Assembly (NCBI GenBank): GCA_036346205.1
Contig: JARFJB010001278.1
Location: 3,540,001-3,604,000, forward strand
Reading direction: 5' to 3'
DNA from: Vesta saturnalis
Lineage: Eukaryota > Arthropoda > Insecta > Coleoptera > Lampyridae
DNA: 64,000 bases
Made by a program: the position numbers and the translations under genes
In this document: positions 51,194 through 61,889 of the stretch, piece after piece
Layout: every line of letters starts with the position of its first letter
How positions within the stretch are numbered: the first letter of the stretch is position 1
The notes under the pieces: model-generated
What the model was told of the DNA's origin: nothing
The model's database searches: none
The model's input: only the letters and a program-made list of their open reading frames with translations

Positions 51194-51394
51194 TGCAGTT
51201 AAATAAAATTAAAACCTTAATTACTTGTTAAAAATGTATCACGCCGTCAAGCAAAATGCATTTCCGTTCATTTCGCACAAAGCTAGTTGTCCGTCTTTGT
51301 TGCTACTTCTCCGTCGCACACTGACGAGACTCGTGGACCATTTTCACGCAGCGAAGCTAGAGTAAGTCGGTCCACCTAACTTATATACACCGTG

Positions 51395-51649
51395 ATATAT
51401 ACAGAATTACTTTTAAAAAAATGCATGATTAAGACAGCGTTAGTATTATAATAGATATACATCAAGCACTTTAAACATCTACGCAGAAATACCTCTCCTA
51501 ATAGGGTTTTAGATTTATAAATAGGTCCGAACGTCCGTTAGGAAAACAAGATTATTAATAAAAATTGAAGCAAATCTTATTCATCGTTGCGGCCTGGCAT
51601 TGGAGTTACACTTATTTTTAAAGTCAGATTTGTTTGTTTGTGACGCCAT
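51395..51649. other. Short spacer
   Basis: No gene; carries GCCTGGCATTGGA near 51593, shared with 48754. Confidence 0.4.
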
Positions 51650-52265
51650 CTAGTGGTGTATTTTTTTAAGCTAACGAATGTTTTCTGTAAAAGAAGTTGA
51701 TCGTGCTCGTCTCTGTCGTTTCCCCGTCTCTTTCCTCTCCCTCGCCTCCTCGTTTCTCTGGTTTCTCTCGGTTCTCTCGTTACTCTCGTTTCGCTCACTT
51801 CTCTCGCTTCTCTTTCGTCTCACACAAGCCAAGCACAAACATAGACACAGATACAGCCACAGGTGTAAACACAGATACATATACACTCCACAGACACATA
51901 CATAGAAATAGGCGCAAACACAGACAGTCACAGACACAGGCACACAAACGCGAAAACACGCAAACACAAAACACACACAAACGCAAAACACGCAAACACG
52001 AAAACGTACAAACGCGAAAACATGCAAACACGCAAACACGAAATCACGCAGACACAAAAACACAAACGCGAAAACATGCAAACACGCAAACACGAAAACA
52101 CAGAAACTAGCTAATGTTTTCTGTAATAGAAGCTTACTGTGCTCGTCTCTCTCGATTCTCCTCTCCTCCGCCCCCACGCCTCCCTCGTTCTTCTTGTCTC
52201 TCTCTCGTCTTCTCCTATCTCTCTCGCTTCTCTCGTCTCTCTCGACTCTTTCTTCTCTCGTCATC
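51650..52265. repeat. Compound low-complexity tract: pyrimidine, CA/CGAAA, pyrimidine
   Basis: Order: (TCTCG/TTCTCTC)n 51705-51822; an A+C-rich tandem of ACACAAACGCGAAAAC-like units 51830-52108; a second (CTCTCG)n block 52140-52260. Each pyrimidine block is preceded by a copy of AATGTTTTCTGTAA followed by GTGCTCGTCTCT (about 51676 and 52116), so the block was duplicated. Long open frames across it on both strands are artefacts of composition. Confidence 0.9.
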
Positions 52266-53330
52266 CCACGTTTTAGGTTAGATCAATACACGTACAATAT
52301 TAGGTTAGATTAGGTTAGGTTAATGATCGTGCGCGAGTATTTATTATAAATCTGATTCATATGCCAAAATAACAAATGGTTTTAACAAATCAATTGCGTC
52401 CTCGTTGAAACGCATTTGACACATATAATTTCGATACAATTCGTCAGTACAACAAATAGGGGAAAACACTTAAATAAATTCGGATGAATGCGCTGGCAGC
52501 AAAATTTAAACGGTAGAGAACAATGAGAAGTGTCCAAAGACAGCGTGTTCAGCTGTTAATATATACAACAAAATAATAAAATACATATAAAAAATGTATT
52601 AAAACTTGTCAACCACAGCAAACAGAAATGCACAGAAACATTTACCTTAATTTGGAAGCAGCCTCTTGTACAAACACCTGGTGGAAACCCCAGACGATGA
52701 TCTCTGCGGCAACGTCGGCGATATGGTTGATGTAACTACACTGGATTACTCTTCCTCGTGAAGGAAAGCAGTGCGTCGATTCAAAGTACCAAATTGCGGT
52801 TGATTTCTATCTCGAGGGGTTGTACGGTACCCTACAGTCTATATTCACACGTTATTTGTTAACTTTATTCTACTATATACTAGTTAAGTAACACAAAACA
52901 CGGTCTTGGATTTTCGACAAACTCCCTTTGGACAAACTGCACTTAACGATAAATCAATCTCGTGATGGTTGAACGACTTAATATGATCTCTTCGAGGGTT
53001 GTTCGGGGATGACACCCCTACTAACGAAAGTTCTTTCATCACGGATTATGGATAACGTCGTTCCGCGGTTATTCACTCGCTGCCGTGACGGCAACCTACG
53101 TCTATACTAGCTCTAACCCTCGTGAAAAATTCATTTGTCGCCGCATGCATTGGTTTTTTATATACCTACTATTAATCAGCCAATCATAAAAAAGATTACT
53201 TCGAATACACGCCAACACGAATCGAACTCGAGAGCCGTCGGAAAAATTGCATCACCAAAAAATACACTTCGTAACCTCCTGCCTTGTCTATGTAACCGAT
53301 ATCTTGTAAATTAAAGATTACTTAGCAACG
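52266..53330 (-). other. GC-richer segment, possible LTR or promoter region
   Basis: AGGTTAGATTAGGTTAGG near 52302 resembles insect TTAGG telomere repeat. From 53165 leftwards on the minus strand there is TATAAAAAACC, GC-rich DNA, AATAAAG (about 52873), then an open frame (52657-52830) ending at AAG|GTAAATG. This order (TATA, poly(A) signal, open leader) resembles an LTR and leader, or a promoter with a first exon. Neither is proven and no partner LTR is seen. Confidence 0.3.
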
Positions 53331-54764
53331 CTGGACCTTAATGCCTAGTACTCTTTGTTTAAAACCAAAATTATTTATCGAAATACTCCGACAAATTGTC
53401 GCCTAACACGTCTTAATAAACAGCGAAATATGCTTTCTACACTAAATTTAAATACAATTTAATGTGTTCCTGTAATTTTCCTAAAACGCAGTTTTAACGT
53501 AAATGACTACATTTAACGATATCTACAAAATTACAAACAATTCTTCTTTATAAAGAAACTAATTAATTTTTCCTCTCAAATTGTAAAAGGGTTTCATTAA
53601 TCTTAATTTAAACTTTCATCTGAATTTGATAAACAACCCAAACTTGATTCTGTTCTCCAAAAAAAAAAGATTCTAAATATGATTACTATTTATAGAAATT
53701 CGAAAACCTTCCAAATACGTGAAAGACAAAATAAAACGTTACAATGCGAAAGCTTCCCAAAGAATTTATGCGTTATTAAGTTCAATTGCGTGAATTTATA
53801 CTACATTTCAGATGTATGATATTAACAAATAAGTTATAATTTGGGAATTAACGGTAATATTTGATAAAATCACGGCCATGTGACAAAATTACCGTGTAAA
53901 TAATCATTTGTCTGTGTGTATGTGCACATGCATGTGTTGCGCCTTCTACTTATTCGTATATGTCATTCTTGCATCTGAACTGTTGTTTAGGTAAATACAC
54001 ACTGAACTCACAAATTATCTAATCTACTATTCTTTTTCTAACTTATACCTTTTATCTTCTTCGGAAGATATACCAGTTTCTTGATTTACGACCAAAATAC
54101 CTACCTATACGACAATAACAGTCTTAGCAGTTATTTTATTTTCTTTTTAAGGTTAATTAAATATTTAATAGTGCATTGCATAAATGATACTATTCAGAAA
54201 CTTATAAAATATAAAAGAACCTAAGTAAGATCCAGTATTTGCCTTAATGTGAAAAAGTATGTATTCAGTTTTCTTTCATGAGTTGCTATTTAGGGCACTG
54301 ACAAGTTTCTGAAATAAGCTGTCAAAAAAGGGCATTAATGGCTTGTAATGGGTCTCAGAAGTATTACGTGTTATCCAAGGACATTTTACATCAAAACCAA
54401 AACATGCTCACTAAAGTATAACCCATGGACGACGCGTGGCGTATAATGGGTATACATCACGTAGCTAAAAAGAATGAAGGGTGATATCTCGGCACCTTAA
54501 TGCTAGAACATTTTTGTCTATGGAAGCACCCCCCGACAGGGAAGTTTGGTCCTAAAGGTTGGCGGTTGGGGCGTACTTCTTTGTTCCTTTCAATACCATA
54601 GTTAAATGTCGGAAATCAGACTGTAACGGATTCATACGGAAACTGGTGAAAAATCGTACAATAACTTTAGACATGGGTAGAAAAATCCAAAAGAATGAGG
54701 ACAGACGATACCGGAGAGAAATAACTCATGAATGTTGTAAATGTTGTAAGTTAAGAGTAGGAAC
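53331..54764. other. Unassigned region
   Basis: No recognisable gene. An 80-codon frame at 54559-54801 (Cys-containing, basic) has no similarity I know and runs into the LINE start. Confidence 0.4.
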
Positions 54765-56758
54765 AAAGATGGAAATATGGCATGGTATACACCTACATTA
54801 AAAGCAATGCGTAGTTACCTTTTCCGTTTGCTCGAACTTTACAGTTTCTGGGGTAGTGAAGATTTGAAATTAACTTATAATAACTACAAAAGGGTATACC
54901 GTGCTGAACTCCGACGTGCTAAAATCGCCGCTAACGATAAAGTGATATCAAATTCAAATAATAAAAATAAAGCAATTTGGAATATTATTAACACTAACAA
55001 AGTGTGTAATAATGATGCATTGACCAATAAATTTACAGCTGATCAGTGGAACCAACATTTTGTAAATGTATCTAAAAATATATTACTCCTAAAGGCAGAC
55101 CCAAAAGTTGATCCGTTACCTTTGTTTGATATTGTTATTCCTGCTAATCTTAGTTTTAGTTTACTTGAAGTAACTTATAATGATATCAGAGAAGCTATGC
55201 AGTCGTTATCGTCCAGCAGAGCTAAGGATGTGTATGAACTCAATTCTTGCTTATTAAAAAAGAATATCCACATCCTTATTGGCCCTTTAACCGCATTAAT
55301 TAACAATTTTTTTCAAAGTGAACAATTTCCTAATTGTTTAAAGGTCGCATTGGTACTACCTCTTCATAAGAAAGGTGATACTGAGAATATGTCAAACTAC
55401 AGACCTATTTCTATAGTGCCTATTTTTTCAAAAGTAATCGAACGCGTTTTGGAAAAACGAATTAGAAACTATTTTGAAACGAATCGTCTTTTTTACTATA
55501 ACCAATTCGGATTTAGAGCGGGTAAAGGAACCAGCAATGCCCTTACGGAATTTACAAATAATGTAATTAAATGTTTTGAGGAAGGTCAATTTAGTGTTAC
55601 TGCGTTTTGTGACTTAAGCAAGGCGTTTGATTCAGTGAATGACAACGTCTTGCTACAAAAACTAGATAAATACGGTTTAAATAGGACGAGTGTCAACTTG
55701 ATATCTTCGTATCTATCTAATAGAATGCAAACGGTTAAGATTGGTGACACGTATTCTAGTCAACTTAATCTCAAGCAAGGAGTTCCACAGGGCTCTATAT
55801 TGGGGCCCTTACTCTTTCTTATATATGTAAATGATATGCCTTATTATTTAAATAAATTAAATAATGTATTATCAATTTTCTTTGCTGATGATACTAAGCT
55901 TACCGTTTCAAACTCTGACTTTGACACTGCAATTTCTCACTGCACTGTTGCAGTTAACCATGCCGAGACATGGTTCAACTCTAACGATCTAGTTTTAAAT
56001 AAAGATAAAACTCAGAATGGTGTATTTACCTTAAGACCCTACATCGCTTCCGGAAGCTATAGTAATGAGTGCATATTCTTAGGTATCAGAATGGACGCTA
56101 GGCTATCTTGGATCAATCATATAAATCATATCTCGCATAAATTAGCAAAAAACATCTTTGCATTACGCAATTTAGTTACGTCTGTTTCAGCTGAAATTTT
56201 AAGGATTGCGTATTTCTCGCTTTGTTATTGCCATATTTTATACGGAATTATTACTTGGGGACACGCCCCGAGCGCAAAAAGAATTTTCGCCTTGCAAAGA
56301 AGAGCTATTCGTGTTGTAGATCGTCTGCCATACGCTTCCGACTGTAAGCAATCCTTCGTTAAACTTCGTGTAATGACCATGTACTCGTTATTTGTTTTTG
56401 TTTGTTTATGTTATGTCAAGAATAATATTCCTACTTTTGAAACATATAGTCAAATACATTCTTATGATACTAGGAACAAAGATAACTTACATTGTAATTA
56501 TGTAAGATTATCTAAGTCACAAAATGGACCTAACTTCTAGGCTGTTAAATTTTTTAATGCACTGCCTACCAATGTAAGAAATTTTTCTTTTAGTCAATTT
56601 AAATCCAGTATTAAAGCAGTGTTACTTAAGAACCCGTTATATAATATAAACGACTATTTTGTTATTCATTTTAATTAGTGAAATGTGCCATTTATGTATT
56701 TTAGATAATAAACAATTCTGACAAGTGTAAATATTGGTAAAATAAGCTACACAATAAA

Positions 56759-56800
<42 letters not shown>
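54765..56800 (+). mobile_element. Non-LTR retrotransposon (LINE), 5'-truncated, (TTA)n tail
   Basis: Begins within the linker after the endonuclease domain (WYTPTLKAMRSYLF) and runs through RT to a 3' UTR ending in a (TTA)n array (56758-56799) in place of poly(A). No endonuclease or ORF1 precedes it; the 5' end is lost, as usual in LINE retrotransposition. The broad group is the Jockey/CR1-like assemblage; a finer clade call needs a tree. Confidence 0.85.
54777..56679 (+). pseudogene. LINE reverse transcriptase with one late stop
   Basis: 587 codons open to TAG at 56538-56540. RT motifs in order: ALVLPLHKKGD and SNYRPISIVPIFSKVIERVL; QFGFRAGKGTSNAL; FCDLSKAFDSVND (motif A); LKQGVPQGSILGPLLFLIYV (motif B); FFADDTKL (motif C, FADD active site). 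The C-terminal domain has HSYDTRNKDNL. After the stop the same frame continues AVKFFNALPTNVRN to TAG at 56677-56679. Copies its own RNA into DNA at the target; this copy lacks endonuclease, and the stop trims about 46 residues. Confidence 0.88.
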
Positions 56801-58312
56801 ATCTTATGAACTCAAATGCGAAAGAATGACATCTTTAACAATGATGCTATATGGTTAAAGAACAACAACAATATCAAAAGTTGCCAAAATAATTTAGTGA
56901 ATAAAAATTAGTGATGGGAAGAACAAAAACGGTAAAGGATTTAATGCAAAAAAAGACAAAACGTTGTTTTATCTTATTTTTCTTTGCAATGTGTAGTAAT
57001 AAACCTAAATTGAGTTCGAAAATATTTTGTGAACATCCCTGGTAATAGTAAAGGTAATGTAATAAGGTTGGTCCTCTAATTACAATAAATCTAGTTAAGT
57101 AATCTATTAATCAATTAACTTAAAGAAACCCAAAACCCCTAAAGTAACCTACAAACGTATCATATTACATCGCTTACTTATTGTATTACAAAAGGCAACC
57201 ATTTTAGGGACCGAATAGGATGATTGAATAATTAAATATCTGTTGTGGAACACCATACAACCTTCCAACCTACAAAATGGGAATTAAAAGAAATGAAATA
57301 ATTTTAATAAAATTTTTTTAGGATAACTATGCAACATTTTCTATAAGAAGCTCATTAAAAAAATAGGCAACATTGTAAACGCAAAAACAATAATCTATGT
57401 CAAACAGACGTTTAAAACTTCATGACAGACAGAGGTTAATAGACAGCTAGATGCTAACTGAAATTAAAAGAAATGAAATATTTTTTTGGCCTCCTGAAAC
57501 GTAAAATTGACGTAACAATCTTGTGAACGTGAAGTGTAACTTCATTTTCACTCACACTATTGTAAAAACACCGCTACAGTGCGGTAAAATGGTCAGTAAA
57601 TTGTAAGCTTTCAGAAACATAGAAACAATATATGAAGTATAAAATAATAAAATATATTTAAGGAAACTTTACTTTACACTTTTTCTGATGAAATAAATGT
57701 CCACAATAACGTTATTTTTACATTTTTAGTTAAAATTGTAAGGTACCGCCATCTCTCGATAAGTTAAACAATGATGACGATAATTGACAGAGTAAAATTT
57801 GACATTTTAGCAATTTATGAATGTTGGTTATGTTTATCGATATCACCAGTTGTTGAATTTACAAGAAAATAATTTGATATCGCTTTATTCAATACTATTA
57901 AACGGAACATTGTTAAGGACAGTTCATTTGTTTATTTAGGTTCTTTATTAAAAACGCAGTTATTGTAATTGTAAACATTTACATTAATAGTACAATTTTC
58001 AACATGTGAAAAAAGACCTGGAATTAGCTGAGTGGCATTTTCGCAGTTGTTGTCGGCCAAAAAATTGAATACAAGTCTGACGCGTTAAGGACACAGTGCT
58101 ACAGCTAATGAGAAACTTGCCCTGCGAGCTAATTTCTCAAAAGAAGCTGTCGCACTGTAAAATCCACTATTAACGCACTCAACTGTAAATAACTATTTTG
58201 CGCGACTATGCTCTATCTGGTTGTTTACCTCCTCTGTTTACACGATAGTAAGTTTTGTTTACTAGTTGCTAAGAATAAGTACGACGGTAAGTATTTTAGC
58301 GTTCTAGAACGG
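56801..58312. other. Unassigned region with one inverted satellite copy
   Basis: 57316-57445 is a diverged inverted copy of the unit at 48890-49860 (GGATAACTATGCAACATTTT and CTATGTCAAACAGACGTTTA are the recognisable blocks). Otherwise no gene is seen. Confidence 0.5.
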
Positions 58313-58314
58313 TA

Positions 58315-58939
58315 CAGTCCGCGCGGTCAAAGAATGCCTCGTGTCGCGCATAGATCTTCTACAGAATAGGCTGTATTTTAAGAGTATTATTCAGGATTTA
58401 AAAAAATTATGATATTTCTTAGGTAATCAATTTTTATATTTCCATACACTTTGGGGAAAAGTTACTCAAACGGCGATAATTACGTACTATAATAATTACC
58501 TAATAAAAACATTTTTGAATATTTGCTAATCTGTTAATGATACTAAGGACTGTCAACTATTAGGATTTCTTTAATGAGAATTTAAGCAAATGCCATTAGC
58601 ATTACATGCGCCGCAAAACTACTTATTTATTTTACTATGTATTGTGAAAGTATTTGTTGTTTATACATATTTGTCTAATAAATTTGAGTATTATGAGCTT
58701 TAAAATTCACATAGGACACAAAATGGTTCACTGTCGTTTTGTTGCAATAATTGTAATAAAGTTAAATTAACAAATACGTATGTAAATTAATAACAGAAAT
58801 AAATAATTAATTAATGTAATACATGATAATAAACGGAACGCGCTTTTGGTGGCGACGCCACTGACATGCCGCGCTTAAGAGACTTGAAGTTGGACGAATG
58901 CGCATCCAACGTTCAGACATTCTTTGGCCGCGCGGACTG
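58315..58939. mobile_element. MITE, 625 bp, TA target
   Basis: Ends CAGTCCGCGCGGTCAAAGAA and, inward from the right, CAGTCCGCGCGGCCAAAGAA, with TA on both sides (58313-58314 and 58940-58941). Non-coding. An internal 257-bp stretch (58363-58619) is almost identical to 61619-61879. Confidence 0.82.
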
Positions 58940-58941
58940 TA

Positions 58942-60559
58942 AGTAAATTTATTCAATTTTAAATAATTTTTATAATTTACCTGTTAAAATAAATACTGAA
59001 AGTACAATTATTACAATCTCCAATTAGTTTGGAAAACAGATGCCGATGAAAAAATTTCAGTACCATCTACTGGAACCTCGTGCGACTCTTGTGGATGAGT
59101 TTCGTTGTCGCTACAACTAATGTACCCTTTCCAATAACCTGATTAGTGCATTTCCCATTTCGATAATTTAAAAAGAAATGAAATGATTTTGCATTTTTTG
59201 GACGGAGATTTTTATATTTGTAATATATGTCCAAATAGTTAACTTTATTATGTGCAATGTTAATAACAACAAATGATCGCTGAATATTTGTCTTCGTTTG
59301 GGGTATTTTTACAATGATTAATCCATCACGTTCCTCAAAGTCTTCTATTTTTATATTATATTACTCTTCTCGTCTACATGCACCTAATATCATTCCTACC
59401 TATAAAAAATATAATAATTTACTAATGTTTCTTTACTTTAATAAGTAATCTACTACCTTGTGTACAAGAAATGTTTCAGGTTCACTTAAAATATTCATTC
59501 TAGTTTTCAATGTTATGTTCACAAAAAAAACTGTAATGGCTGCAGTTATTTACAAATTGTTATAGCAACGAAATACAAATTTTTACATTAAGACAACTTG
59601 ATATAACGAGACTAATATACATATCGTTATTTATTAAGTACATATTTAAATCTTTTTAATAAATTTAGCCGCGCAAAGAACGTCATAAGCATCTCGAACA
59701 TTTAGGACTACAGATCTCAGACAATAATTGGAGTCGTCGCTTTGCTCCTCCTCCAAATAATTGTCTTCGATCGGTAAAATGTTCTTACTATTCTAGATAC
59801 TTAATACACTATTTTGTAATCGTTACTTTTAATACATAAACAGAAAAGTGGTATATAACTGAATATCTAAACTTTTTTGTTTATGTATTTAATTTGACAT
59901 TTGTCATCAAATATTTCAAAATTTAATTTTATTCAAATTCTATGTAAACGATTACATTTATAATGAAATATGAAATAAAATTATTTATCTATCACGTTAG
60001 CTATGGATATTAATAACCTCATAACTCCCTTGATATATAAATAACTATTATTCACTACTAAAGCATTATAAGCGACTTTAAATATATTAAATTAATAAAA
60101 ACTGAAATAAGTTGTATTCTAATATGGTTAGAATAAAATAACACTATGTATAATCTCAATAATTTACACTTAAGCCAACAAATATTCAGTTTCTCAACGT
60201 TGAAGAGGGTTGTATTTTACACAAAATAATGTGAACGGTATAATCTGAGAGCATATTAACATCTTATCTAGAAACATAATAAAAAGGAATAATCATCCAT
60301 ATTCGGTTATGGGTATCCTAACCATTACATTACATTAATCAGGAAGAATTCAATACAAAGATAGATTGTGGTTATTTCCACATACAGCAACATATCTAGT
60401 TGACAAGACAGTATTTCCGTATAAAACAAGTCATTCAATTTATATGACTTCTCCGGTTGATCTGTAAAATCCGTAAAAATAATAAATAAATTGTAAATAT
60501 GATAAACCATTAAATTGAGATTTGGTGTACAAAGCTTACCTCAAATATAAGTTAAAGTA
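58942..60559. other. AT-rich region with a hairpin
   Basis: No gene recognised. 59696-59784 is an 89-nt hairpin: arms GAACATTT..AGACAATAATTGGAG and CTCC-AATAATTGTCT..AAATGTTC, with a tip containing TCGTCGCTTTGCTCC. 59930-60050 carries a sequence (AATGAAATATGAAATAAAAT..TAACTCCCTTGATATA) shared with the Gypsy-disrupting insert at 63650-63725. Confidence 0.5.
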
Positions 60560-60711
60560 GCAAACAAAATACACCCATGTACTACACAAAATTAAAAAAC
60601 ATCGAACGCGTTTCAATAGCTACGCTATCATCATCAGCGACTGACTAGGGCAAACTAAAGAAAATTTCTAATGTATATACCATCAGCGACTAAACGCTTA
60701 ATTGTTTATCT

Positions 60712-60755
<44 letters not shown>
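60560..60755. repeat. Repeat end shared with 17080-17165, plus (TA)n
   Basis: AACAAAATACACCCATGTAC to ATCATCATCAGCGACTG matches 17080-17155 closely. Such TCATCATCAG-type sequences are common at the ends of retroelements. It is followed by a TA array (60715-60755). Confidence 0.6.
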
Positions 60756-60758
<3 letters not shown>

Positions 60759-60865
60759 CACAAAAAGTTGACTGTGATCCTTCATCCTGTGTATAATAAT
60801 TATAATACATCGTAACTAGGGAAGTACATACAGTTCAAGTTTGAATCGATTGTGACTTGCCTCCT

Positions 60866-60930
60866 CGATAGTTCAGATGGAAGAGCCCCACTCTAGCAAA
60901 GTGGAGGTCGTGGGTTCAAGTCCCACTCAG
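60866..60930 (+). repeat. tRNA-like sequence with SINE-like (TA)n tail
   Basis: CCTCGATAGTTCAGATGGAA starts the A-box side. The anticodon arm is CCACT-CTAGCAA-AGTGG, the variable region AGGTC and the T-arm GTGGG-TTCAAGT-CCCAC. The anticodon and T stems are perfectly paired but the 3' acceptor strand (TCAGTAT) does not pair with the 5' side. A long TA array (60931-61001) follows. Related to the cores at 253-324 and 48074-48146 but with different, compensated stems. Confidence 0.6.
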
Positions 60931-60934
60931 TATA

Positions 60935-61001
<67 letters not shown>
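60931..61001. repeat. (TA)n microsatellite
   Basis: TA run with one TG interruption, directly after the tRNA-like unit. Confidence 0.97.
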
Positions 61002-61004
<3 letters not shown>

Positions 61005-61618
61005 ACGTTTTCAATTATTCGTCACCAAACCACAAGAAATTTTATAATATTTTATTTATTTGAATTACATATGAACAGTAATAGTTTAAACGTTTATAAA
61101 ATAAAAAAATAACCATGTTGACAAGTAATAAATTTTATTTTATTTTGCTACCATAACGTTCTTTACGCCTCCAAATGCGGGCGTAATGTGGTCTTTATAG
61201 CACGGAAATGTCATTGATGCTAAGCAGCATGATTGACAGCAAACACATGACATGATATATAATAGCAATATCACAGTATCTTAGTAACAACAAATTAGCC
61301 TACTGTCGACTTTATTTCACTGCATTTGCATTTAAAAACTTGCCGAAAATACTGAATCTTTTTAATATTTTGTTCCAGTTTCATGGTGCAAAATAAAATA
61401 AAACATTGTATGTACCACGGGCATAATTGTAGATTATGGCTCTCAGGAATATAAAAGCCCTCCGCTTCGCGTCGGGCTTTTAACATTCCCTCGAGCTATA
61501 ATCTTCTGATTATGCCCTTAATACATAAATATCTATTATATTTGAATTACAAATTAATACAACAGTTTAATCGTTTATGAAAATCAAAAAAGTATAAGGT
61601 CGATTTTTAATTATAGAA
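61002..61618. other. Unassigned sequence with a 99-nt hairpin
   Basis: No gene. 61419-61517 folds on itself: GGGCATAAT..ATTATGGCTC..GGAATATAAAAGCCC pairs with GGGCTTTTAACATTCC..GAGCTATAAT..ATTATGCCC, with a tip of TCCGCTTCGCGTC. Confidence 0.65.
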
Positions 61619-61889
61619 ACAGAATAGGCTGTATTTTACGAGTATTATTAAGGATTTAAAAAAATTATGATATTTCTTAGGTAATAAATTTTTATATTTC
61701 CATACACTTTGGGGAAAAGTTACTCAAACGGCGATAATTACGTACTATAATAATTACCTAATAAAAACATTTTTGAATATTTGCTAATCTGTTAATGATA
61801 CTAAGGAATGTCAACTATTAGGATTTCTTTAATGAGAATTTAAGCAAATACCATTAGCATTACATGCGCCGCAAAACAATAAAAAGAAA
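61619..61889. repeat. Partial copy of the 58315 MITE
   Basis: 61619-61879 matches 58363-58619 in direct orientation with only a few differences (GAATAGGCTGTATTTTA to CATGCGCCGCAAAAC). Neither terminal inverted repeat is present, so it is a fragment or a deletion derivative. Confidence 0.8.

Larger units (their letters stand above)
49891..51394 (-). mobile_element. P-superfamily-like element, non-autonomous, with THAP exon
   Basis: Ends CATGGCGTATA (left) and CACGGTGTATA (right, inward) with about 38 bp of inverted similarity including GGTGGACCGACT. They are flanked by perfect 8-bp repeats ATATATAC (49883-49890 and 51395-51402). A decayed THAP zinc-finger exon lies on the minus strand (50977-51193). 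An 8-bp duplication plus a THAP DNA-binding domain suits the P-element superfamily. The 1.5-kb length has no room for a full catalytic domain. Copy F of the foldback retroposon is nested inside. Confidence 0.65.

Noticed and set aside
51577..52264. Long open frames up to 197 codons on both strands of the low-complexity tract
   Set aside because: Arg/Glu/Ser- or Cys/Val-rich products of simple repeats, open on opposite strands at once; compositional artefacts.
52302..52322. Interstitial telomere tract (TTAGG)n
   Set aside because: Only a few imperfect units; too short to distinguish from chance or from common insect promoter motifs.
53205..53245. tRNA-like B-box (GAGTTCGATTCGTG on the minus strand)
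   Set aside because: The flanking T-arm does not pair and there is no A-box at the right distance.
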